Assembly: GCA_946055445.1 (NCBI GenBank)
Contig: CAMGGF010000096.1
Location: forward strand, 1-5,653
Source of the DNA: an uncultured Ruminococcus sp.
GTDB taxonomy: Bacteria; Bacillota; Clostridia; Oscillospirales; Acutalibacteraceae
Length of the DNA stretch: 5,653 bases
Direction: 5' to 3'
Shown here one piece after another: positions 1 through 5,359 of the stretch (positions are counted from its first letter, which is position 1; the number at the start of each line of letters is the position of its first letter). Below the pieces are notes generated by a model. The model was not told the DNA's origin and ran no database searches. It worked only from the letters and a program-made list of their open reading frames with translations. The position numbers and the translations under genes are program-made.

Positions 1-1074
1 ATACCCCTTATTTTTTACACAATCCGCATATCGTGCACGTTCCAAATTTCGTGTCAAAAGTGTTTGAATTTCCTTTGCCCAAGCGGCCGCACTTTGTTCC
101 AAAGACAAAAAAGAAACTATGTCTGTTATAGCGCACTCTTTCGGGATTGTATCCGAAAGCAAGCACGGTACGCCGGCAGCCTGTGCTTCCACTACAGTTA
201 AAGGTAAACCCTCATACAAAGAAGGCATACAGAACAAATCCACACCCTGTAGCAAATCAGCAAAATCAGAACGAAATCCCAAAAAACGAACCTTTTGGCT
301 GATGCCGAGCGCCTTTGCTTTTTCTTCCATAGCGGTTTGCAACTCACCCTCACCCGCCAACAGTAAAATGCAATCAGGTAAGTCGCGACAAACTTCGCAA
401 AAAATTTGCAAAAGGAAAGTATGATTTTTCGCTTCGCAGAATCTCCCCGCATGACCGAGAACCGGCTGCGACGCAAAAATACCTAAACTTTCGCGAATAG
501 CCGCACGTTTTTCGGCGTTAAAACGAAACTGCGAAGTATCCGTCCCATTGCGCACGATATGAATGGGTTTGTCCGTGTTCTTAAACAACCATTTCCCTGC
601 CGCCTGCGAACACGCAAAGCAAATATCCGTTGCATGCATAAGTTTTGGGTAATTGATTTTGTCCAAAACGGAATGAATCGGGCGCACAAGCGGATTGCTT
701 TCAAAAGCCGTGCCGTGACTGTGGCAAATGATTTTTGCGTTCGTGTATTTCTTCGCAAGTGTTACCGGCAAGCAGTTACTCGCCGAAGATAAATGATACC
801 AAATAAAATCATACTTTTCTGCATGTGCTTTATAAAATTCTGTTAATTCGGTGTAGTTTTTAATCGGATTCACACCGCGCCTTGTGATATGATACACCGG
901 AATCCCGAACGACTGAATTTCTGACTCATACACACATTTCGGGCAAAAAGTCAATAAAGAAAATTGAACCTTGTCCCGATCGGTATTGCGAAAAAAATGC
1001 ATAAGAAGCGATTCAATACCGCCCTTTTGCGGAGACATACCGATAACCAAAACACGGACCGAGTTGTTTTGCAT
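1..1074 (-). CDS. GT4-family glycosyltransferase, EpsF-like (3' end beyond window)
   Basis: Retaining GT-B glycosyltransferase, probably a cytoplasmic enzyme that transfers a sugar from a nucleotide donor to a lipid-linked glycan. The frame is open from the start to the left edge: 358 residues, with the C-terminus missing but probably only a few residues short. Visible marks are the N-terminal glycine loop KGGIES (17-22), HSHGTAF (118-124), the linker RNGTDTSQF (175-183), GHAGRFCEAKNHTFLL (207-222) opening the nucleotide-binding half, and SLYEGLPLTVVEAQAAG (285-301). The last holds the family's E-x7-E pair, E288 and E296. This order matches EpsF-type GT4 proteins. Two in-frame ATGs exist (1080 and 1074). 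The AAAGGTG site ends 7 bases before 1074 but only 1 base before 1080, so I chose 1074. It follows the GT2 gene by 17 bases and is the last visible gene of the cluster. The family is clear; the sugar transferred is unknown. Confidence 0.93.
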   Translation of the reverse strand, partial: MQNNSVRVLVIGMSPQKGGIESLLMHFFRNTDRDKVQFSLLTFCPKCVYESEIQSFGIPVYHITRRGVNPIKNYTELTEFYKAHAEKYDFIWYHLSSASNCLPVTLAKKYTNAKIICHSHGTAFESNPLVRPIHSVLDKINYPKLMHATDICFACSQAAGKWLFKNTDKPIHIVRNGTDTSQFRFNAEKRAAIRESLGIFASQPVLGHAGRFCEAKNHTFLLQIFCEVCRDLPDCILLLAGEGELQTAMEEKAKALGISQKVRFLGFRSDFADLLQGVDLFCMPSLYEGLPLTVVEAQAAGVPCLLSDTIPKECAITDIVSFLSLEQSAAAWAKEIQTLLTRNLERARYADCVKNKGY

Positions 1075-1081
1075 AAGCATT

Positions 1082-1088
1082 CACCTTT
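1082..1088 (-). promoter_or_regulatory. Ribosome binding site that fixes the GT4 start
   Basis: On the minus strand this reads AAAGGTG. Seven bases separate it from the ATG at 1074 and only one from the ATG at 1080. The shorter N-terminus (MQNNSV) is therefore preferred over MLMQNNSV. Confidence 0.6.
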
Positions 1089-1091
1089 AAC

Positions 1092-2156
1092 TTATTTCAT
1101 TTTATCAAACAATGCCGGCATTGTGGTTTTTACGAAATATATGAACCGCGCAACTGCGCAACACATAAAACTGCATTTGTTCTTGAAGAAAATATTCAAA
1201 ATCCCCTGTAACGAAGCACCCACCGACAAATAATCGCGAAGAGAAAGATATAATTCACCGCTGAAAACAGTTTTAAGCCAAGCGATTCTCTGTTTTACGC
1301 ACATGTGTGCCTGCGGATTGCAGTTTCGCTCCAATGCTGAAAATGTGTAACGAGAAAACAACTGCGCCAACATTGTTTTTGCTGAATCGTCATACTGTTC
1401 CCAACGCATTTGTTGTTCTTGCAACAGTCGTATTTTTTTCATATGCAACGCATAATAGTCCGGCACAAATTTGGCTGTTCTGCTGTGCGTATCCAAAACA
1501 CGGCGATACCGATAATACGGCTTATCTAACACAACCAAACTGCTTATGTTTTGAAAATATGCTACATTGAAGAATAAGTCCTCTAAAAGCGCCGCTTCTT
1601 CGTAACGAAGATGGATTTCCCGCAAATACGATAATTTGTAAAACTTATTACAAGCATAACCGTATAAAGTACTTTTTTCCAATTCCAAAATATAGGCACG
1701 CAGATCAGCGGCATTTTGGAAAGAATGCGAATCGGTTACAACCGGTTTTTCAGAAAGAAGAACACCGTTTGAATCATACAAATCCTCTTGCATTCCGAAA
1801 ACAACAACCTGCGCGGCATTTTCTTGTAAAGCAGAATACACATCAGCCAGCAGCGTTTCCGCAACCGTATCATCAGAGTCCATAAACATCAAATACTCCC
1901 CAGAGGCGGCATCTGCACCGATATTTCGTGCATTGCTCACGCCCCCGTTCGTCGGAAGCATCATCAAATGAACACGTGCATCTTTGTTCGCAAGCATTTC
2001 ACACAGTTGTGCGGAAGAATCCGTTGAGCAATCGTCAATCAGCAAAAGTTCGAAATTCTCATATGTCTGATTTAAAACACTTTGCACTGCTTGTTCTAAA
2101 TATTTCTCAACATTATACACCGGCATTACTATGCTAAAAAATGGATTTTCCTGCAT
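1092..2156 (-). CDS. GT2-family glycosyltransferase (GT-A fold), 354 aa
   Basis: Inverting family-2 glycosyltransferase, likely adding a sugar to a lipid-linked oligosaccharide on the inner face of the membrane. The catalytic domain covers about residues 7-220. It has SIVMPVYNVEKYLEQAVQSV (8-27), the nucleotide-binding DDCSTD (41-46), GGVSNARN (71-78), the metal-binding DSDD (93-96), CNKFY (169-173), the acidic catalytic-base region LEDLFFN (191-197) and the basic YYRYRR (214-219). The length is usual for EpsJ-like capsule and exopolysaccharide transferases. The C-terminal 35 residues are hydrophobic and cysteine-containing (C328, C332, C333) with scattered lysines, so they may sit on the membrane. 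The ATG at 2156 has a GAGGTA site (2161-2166) four bases upstream. It lies 12 bases after the preceding GT2 gene and 17 before the GT4 gene, hence co-transcribed. The family is certain; donor and acceptor are unknown. Confidence 0.94.
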   Translation of the reverse strand: MQENPFFSIVMPVYNVEKYLEQAVQSVLNQTYENFELLLIDDCSTDSSAQLCEMLANKDARVHLMMLPTNGGVSNARNIGADAASGEYLMFMDSDDTVAETLLADVYSALQENAAQVVVFGMQEDLYDSNGVLLSEKPVVTDSHSFQNAADLRAYILELEKSTLYGYACNKFYKLSYLREIHLRYEEAALLEDLFFNVAYFQNISSLVVLDKPYYRYRRVLDTHSRTAKFVPDYYALHMKKIRLLQEQQMRWEQYDDSAKTMLAQLFSRYTFSALERNCNPQAHMCVKQRIAWLKTVFSGELYLSLRDYLSVGASLQGILNIFFKNKCSFMCCAVARFIYFVKTTMPALFDKMK

Positions 2157-2168
2157 ATTTTACCTCAA

Positions 2169-3227
2169 TTACCGTTTTGCCTTTAACGAAGCAAACAATT
2201 TCACATTGCCGGATTTCACTTTGGAAATCACGCGCCCCTCTAAATAGGTCAAAGCGGCACTTTGCATTTTTATCGGCACCAGCATCAATTTCATATAGGA
2301 TGACTGCGCACGCATAACGGGTAAAAGCGTTTTCACCTTTTCATCCGAAATAATTTTGCGAATTTCCGCTTTTTTCTCTTTTGCAGACAGCGTGCAACTT
2401 TTGGTTGTGATATTCTCTACACAACCGATGATGCGTTCAATATACCGACGCGCCAAAAATTCACGGCTGTTTTCGTCATCGACACCCCAATGGCGGTATA
2501 AATCGACCATCCAACCGTGTTCTTCCTCACGCTTTTCGTACATATCGCTTCTGTATTTTGTGGTTTCGGACTCCGCGCGTTTGCGAATAAAGTGATAGTA
2601 TTTACCGGGAATGACTACAACGCGTTCCACATCGCGCAACACGCTCAAATTGAACGGGAAATCGTCCCAAAATGTATTCGGGAAATACAATTTATTTTCG
2701 CGGATGTAGTCCCCCGAATACAGTTTATTCCACGGCGTATACAGTAGATTTTGGTCAAACAGCCGATAGGCGTCTTCACGAAATTCCCGTTGCGTTGCAT
2801 AAGCCTTGCCGTCTACGCCCTGCTCCTGCGTATATTTTTCCGTATCTGAGTAATACGTGTCAATGTAATACCCGGAAACCACCAACTGCGCATTGTGTTC
2901 TTCGGCTGCGGCAACCATATCCGCAAGCATAGTCGGTTCGGCAACATCATCCGAATCCATAAAATAAAAGTACTTGCCGTTTGCTTGGTCAATCGCAACA
3001 TTTCGGGCGCTCGGCGCGCCGCCGTTTTCTTTATGAATCACATGAATGCGGCTGTCTTTTGCGGCATACGCATCGCAAATCTCCCCGCTTCTGTCTTTTG
3101 TGCCGTCATCCACGGCAAACATTTCCCAATCCGTAAAAGTTTGATTTTGCATGCTCTCAATAGCAGCGCCTACATACTCTTCCACGCCGTATACAGGCAT
3201 AATTATGCTGACGGTTACCTTCTCCAA
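2169..3227 (-). CDS. GT2-family glycosyltransferase (GT-A fold), 352 aa, TTG start
   Basis: Second inverting family-2 glycosyltransferase, a paralogue-type neighbour of the one downstream. Numbered from the TTG at 3227: VSIIMPVYGVEEYVGAAIES (6-25), DDGTKD (40-45), GGAPSARN (69-76), metal-binding DSDD (91-94), PWNKLY (165-170), WDDFPFN (187-193) and FIRKR (213-217). Two motifs drift from the usual forms: DDGTKD instead of DDGSTD, and WDD where GED is common. The acidic residues needed for nucleotide and metal binding remain. The C-terminal third is helical and lysine-rich, with an amphipathic stretch near 311-338. The frame stays open to another TTG at 3290. That codon has no ribosome site and lies within a few bases of the predicted transcription start, whereas the TTG at 3227 has AAGGAG eight bases before it. 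With glf upstream, this gene or the next GT2 is a candidate galactofuranosyltransferase, which is only inference. Confidence 0.92.
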   Translation of the reverse strand: MEKVTVSIIMPVYGVEEYVGAAIESMQNQTFTDWEMFAVDDGTKDRSGEICDAYAAKDSRIHVIHKENGGAPSARNVAIDQANGKYFYFMDSDDVAEPTMLADMVAAAEEHNAQLVVSGYYIDTYYSDTEKYTQEQGVDGKAYATQREFREDAYRLFDQNLLYTPWNKLYSGDYIRENKLYFPNTFWDDFPFNLSVLRDVERVVVIPGKYYHFIRKRAESETTKYRSDMYEKREEEHGWMVDLYRHWGVDDENSREFLARRYIERIIGCVENITTKSCTLSAKEKKAEIRKIISDEKVKTLLPVMRAQSSYMKLMLVPIKMQSAALTYLEGRVISKVKSGNVKLFASLKAKR

Positions 3228-3294
3228 AGCAGCCACTCCTTCATTTTGCGATTCTGCATCCGTTTTTACAAACAATACATATTGCGGCAAAAAC
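3228..3294 (-). promoter_or_regulatory. Predicted 5' leader of the GT2-GT2-GT4 transcript
   Basis: Inferred transcribed leader between the predicted start (about 3294) and the TTG at 3227. It can form a nested hairpin. An outer GTTTTT/AAAAAC pair (3289-3294 with 3262-3267) encloses the inner palindrome CAATA-TG-TATTG (3273-3284). The ribosome site at 3236-3241 lies outside this fold. The stem is AT-rich, so the structure may be chance. It does not resemble a riboswitch I know. Confidence 0.35.
3236..3241 (-). promoter_or_regulatory. Ribosome binding site that selects the TTG start of the first GT2 gene
   Basis: Reads AAGGAG on the minus strand, eight bases before TTG at 3227-3225. An in-frame GTG (3236-3234) overlaps the site and is too close to be used. 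No comparable site precedes the upstream TTG at 3290. Confidence 0.75.
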
Positions 3295-3300
3295 AGAGGT

Positions 3301-3329
3301 ATTATATCACTTTACGATGTATTTTTCAA
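3301..3329 (-). promoter_or_regulatory. Sigma-A-type promoter for the three glycosyltransferase genes
   Basis: On the minus strand, TTGAAA (3324-3329) and TATAAT (3301-3306) are separated by exactly 17 bases. This is one mismatch from the full sigma-70/sigma-A consensus. It begins two bases after the glf stop codon. Transcription should start near 3294, leaving a leader of about 67 bases before the TTG at 3227. No terminator is visible between glf and this site, so read-through from the glf promoter probably adds to its output. Confidence 0.75.
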
Positions 3330-3331
3330 GC

Positions 3332-4435
3332 CTACACGGACAGTTCACGGTCACAAAGTTCCAAAGCCGCTTCGACGCACTTGTCCATATCATAGTATTT
3401 ATACTGTGCAAGTCTGCCGCCGAATAACACCTTGGTTTCTTTTGCCGCCAAATCCGCATATTTTTGATATAACGCCGTATTTTGCGCATCGTTAATGGGA
3501 TAGTACGGCTCCATACCCGCTTCCCAGTCCACAGGGTATTCTTTTGTAATAATTGTTTTTTCCTGTGTGCCGAACGCAAAATGCTTGTGCTCAATCACGC
3601 GGGTATAGGGAATCTCCCGTTGCGTATAATTCACAACCGCAACACCTTGGTAGTTTTGCATATCCAGCGTTTCATTTTCAAACCGCAAACTTCTGTACCC
3701 GAGTTCGCCGTAGCAATACGCAAAATATGCATCAATCATACCGGTATACAGGCATTTGTCCGCCATAGAAAGATATTTTTCTTTGTCCGAGAAGAAGTCG
3801 GTGTTTAAAAGTACATCACAGCCATCAATCAGTTTTTCAATCAGTGCCGTATAGCCTTCTACGGGTATACCCTGATAACGGTCATTGAAATAGTTGTTAT
3901 TATAGGTATAGCGCACCGGCAACCGTTTAATAATGAATGCGGGCAAGTCTTTACAATCACGCCCCCACTGCTTTTCGGTGTATCCTTTAATCAGTTTGGT
4001 ATACACTTCCCTGCCGACAAGACTGATTGCCTGCTCTTCCAAATTCTGCGGCTCGCCTTGAATTTCCCCGCGCTGTGTTTCAATGATTTCCTGCGCTTCC
4101 TGCGGCGTGGAAATCCCGAACATTTTGCTGAATGTGTTCATATTAAACGGCAAATTGTATATTTCACCTTTATAGTTTGCAATCGGAGAATTCACAAAAT
4201 TATTAAATTCGACAAATTGATTCACATAGTCCCACACGCGCTTATTGCTTGTATGAAAAATATGCGCACCGTATTTGTGCACCAAAATATCTTCCTGCAC
4301 ATCACAATAAATGTTACCGCCGATATGGTTGCGTTTTTCAACGAACAGTACGCTTTTGCCTTTTTGTTTTGCTTCATGTGCAAACACCGCGCCGAATAAA
4401 CCGCAGCCTACAATTAAATAATCATATTTTTGCAT
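3332..4435 (-). CDS. glf: UDP-galactopyranose mutase
   Basis: Flavoenzyme of the cytoplasm that interconverts UDP-galactopyranose and UDP-galactofuranose, the donor for galactofuranose in bacterial surface glycans. At 367 residues it has the family's normal length. Visible marks are the FAD-binding VGCGLFG (9-15) with the acidic E33 ending the second strand, GGN (39-41), YGAHIFHTSN (55-64), the substrate-binding YTEKQWG (152-158) with the tryptophan (W157) that stacks on uracil, RLPVR (171-175), NNNYFNDRYQGIPVEGYT (179-196), YTRVIEHKHF (277-286), EPYYPI (309-314), and the C-terminal FAD-contacting FGGRLAQYKYYDMD (338-351). R171 and R279 are the likely counterparts of the two catalytic arginines known in the Klebsiella enzyme; I matched them by eye. 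The ATG at 4435 has AAAGGAGA (4441-4448) just upstream. It is first in the glycan cluster and implies that the polymer contains galactofuranose. Confidence 0.97.
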   Translation of the reverse strand: MQKYDYLIVGCGLFGAVFAHEAKQKGKSVLFVEKRNHIGGNIYCDVQEDILVHKYGAHIFHTSNKRVWDYVNQFVEFNNFVNSPIANYKGEIYNLPFNMNTFSKMFGISTPQEAQEIIETQRGEIQGEPQNLEEQAISLVGREVYTKLIKGYTEKQWGRDCKDLPAFIIKRLPVRYTYNNNYFNDRYQGIPVEGYTALIEKLIDGCDVLLNTDFFSDKEKYLSMADKCLYTGMIDAYFAYCYGELGYRSLRFENETLDMQNYQGVAVVNYTQREIPYTRVIEHKHFAFGTQEKTIITKEYPVDWEAGMEPYYPINDAQNTALYQKYADLAAKETKVLFGGRLAQYKYYDMDKCVEAALELCDRELSV

Positions 4436-4467
4436 ATTTTTCTCCTTTATACAAAACAGTTTTACAT

Positions 4468-4473
4468 ATTATA
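4468..4473 (-). promoter_or_regulatory. Extended -10 promoter of glf
   Basis: On the minus strand a perfect TATAAT is preceded by TGC, giving the extended -10 form TG-N-TATAAT. No good -35 hexamer is seen 16-18 bases further up; that stretch is T-rich. This fits an extended -10 promoter, which depends less on -35. Transcription would start near 4461, about 25 bases before the glf ATG, with the ribosome site in between. Confidence 0.6.
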
Positions 4474-4478
4474 GCATC

Positions 4479-4512
4479 ATTTTCGGCAAAAGAAAAGAGG
4501 CACGCCGAAAAT
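4479..4512. repeat. Inverted repeat between divergent operons (possible operator)
   Basis: ATTTTCGGC (4479-4487) and GCCGAAAAT (4504-4512) are perfect 9-base complements around a 16-base purine-rich spacer, with arm centres 25 bases apart. The dyad covers the -35 side of the glf promoter. It lacks a trailing run of T in either direction beyond its own arms and has a large loop, so a terminator is less likely than a protein site or chance. Confidence 0.4.
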
Positions 4513-4534
4513 CGTGAAAAACTTTAAAATTTTT

Positions 4535-4540
4535 TATAAA
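4535..4540 (+). promoter_or_regulatory. Weak candidate -10 for the exporter operon
   Basis: TATAAA here is one base from the -10 consensus and would give a leader of about 50 bases. The best nearby -35-like hexamers (TCGTGA at 17 bases, GTGAAA at 15) are poor. TATTAT at 4572-4577 is an alternative, but it would start the transcript almost at the ribosome site. The operon must have a promoter in this gap or further left; I cannot choose firmly. Confidence 0.25.
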
Positions 4541-4557
4541 AAGAATGGATATTCTTT
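4540..4557. repeat. Short inverted repeat upstream of the exporter operon
   Basis: AAAGAAT (4540-4546) and ATTCTTT (4551-4557) are perfect complements around the four-base spacer GGAT. The repeat lies about 40 bases before the exporter start. It could be an operator half-site pair or a small leader hairpin. The region is AT-rich, so chance is a real alternative. Confidence 0.3.
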
Positions 4558-4584
4558 GCAGTATATGGTAGTATTATTTTTTAC

Positions 4585-4592
4585 AGGAGGTG
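4585..4592 (+). promoter_or_regulatory. Strong ribosome binding site that fixes the exporter start
   Basis: AGGAGGTG matches the anti-Shine-Dalgarno sequence almost fully, with seven bases between AGGAGG and ATG at 4598. This makes the in-frame upstream GTG at 4514, which has no such site, an unlikely start. Confidence 0.85.
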
Positions 4593-4597
4593 TCGTA

Positions 4598-5359
4598 ATG
4601 CAAACCGAAGAACTCTTGCGTTTCGCGTTAGATATCGGTGAAAAAATGCTGATCAGCGGCGCGGAAATCAGCCGCGTGGAAGATTCCGTGCGCCGCATTC
4701 TTATGACATACGATATGAAACGCGCCGATGTTTTCACAATAACATCCAGCATTATTGTTACCGTAACAGATGCTGATAACCATACGCTGACACAAACCAG
4801 ACGCATTCACAAATACTCGACGGATTTAGATAAACTTCACAATTTGAATGCCTTATCGCGCAAAATTTGTGCAGACAAACCCGCATTACAATACATTGAA
4901 AGCGAATTGACCGTAATTGACAGCGGCAAACGGTATCCGTTTTGGGTGGAATGCCTTGCTTTCGCCTTAATTGCAGGCGCTTTCACTTTGTTTTTCGGTG
5001 GGAATGCATTGGACGCTGCCGCCGCCGCACTCCTCGGTGCGCTTTTGAAAGCCGTTGTTTACACCATAGACCGCACACAGGTCAATATGGTGTTTGCAAA
5101 TGTTGTCTCGGCATTTATTTTGTGCACGCTTGCGTTCTTGTGTGTTGCAGTCGGCTTCGGTCAGCACGCCGATAAAATGATTATCGGTAACATTATGCTG
5201 CTCATTCCCGGCATTGCGATGACAAACTCCATTCGCGATATTATTAACGGCGACATTATGGCGGGTATTTTGCGGTTTTGTGAAGCAATTATGATTGCAA
5301 TCGGTATTGCGGGCGGCTATATTCTTGCCGCTTTGTTGCTTGGAGGGCTGATTCAATGA
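4598..5359 (+). CDS. Threonine/serine exporter family protein, ThrE domain (YjjP-like), 253 aa
   Basis: Membrane transporter subunit of the ThrE family (PF06738-type). The N-terminal half, about residues 1-115, is soluble and carries the family signature GAEISRVEDSVRRI (21-34) and the conserved stretch TRRIHKYSTDLDKLHNLNAL (67-86). The C-terminal half is membrane-embedded, with hydrophobic segments near 117-134, 137-156, 165-186, 195-206 and 226-250. The loop IPGIAMTNSIRDIINGDIMAG (203-223) is typical of the family. Corynebacterium ThrE is one long polypeptide. Here, as with E. coli YjjP/YjjB, the protein is split and its partner follows with a four-base ATGA overlap, implying translational coupling. 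YjjPB is reported to move succinate, so the substrate here (threonine, serine or a dicarboxylate) cannot be told. The start at 4598 is set by AGGAGG; a reading from 4514 would add 28 unsupported residues. Confidence 0.9.
   Translation: MQTEELLRFALDIGEKMLISGAEISRVEDSVRRILMTYDMKRADVFTITSSIIVTVTDADNHTLTQTRRIHKYSTDLDKLHNLNALSRKICADKPALQYIESELTVIDSGKRYPFWVECLAFALIAGAFTLFFGGNALDAAAAALLGALLKAVVYTIDRTQVNMVFANVVSAFILCTLAFLCVAVGFGQHADKMIIGNIMLLIPGIAMTNSIRDIINGDIMAGILRFCEAIMIAIGIAGGYILAALLLGGLIQ

Noticed and set aside
1092..3227. The two adjacent GT2 genes as a recent tandem duplication
   Set aside because: They share only family motifs (PVYxVEEY/EKY, DD, ARN, DSDD). Their C-terminal halves and the intervening sequence differ, so any duplication is ancient or the genes came separately.
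2895..3395. Plus-strand open frame of 166 codons
   Set aside because: It lies antisense to the first GT2 gene and the glf 3' end, has no ribosome site or recognisable domain, and its frame follows from the codon pattern of the real minus-strand genes.
4058..4399. Plus-strand open frame of 113 codons inside glf
   Set aside because: It is wholly antisense to a well-supported UDP-galactopyranose mutase gene and has no family features.
4479..4512. Dyad as a bidirectional transcription terminator
   Set aside because: The loop is 16 bases, the GC part of the stem is only about four pairs, and no separate T-run follows on either strand. Both flanking genes also point away from it, so no transcript needs ending there.
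4514..4597. 28-codon N-terminal extension of the ThrE-domain protein from GTG 4514
   Set aside because: No ribosome site precedes GTG 4514. The extension lies in AT-rich leader sequence, while the ATG at 4598 has a near-perfect AGGAGGTG site at correct spacing.
4967..5356. Minus-strand open frame of 129 codons
   Set aside because: It is antisense to the ThrE-domain exporter, polar and low in complexity (many N, Q, H), with no ribosome site. It is a shadow of the real gene.
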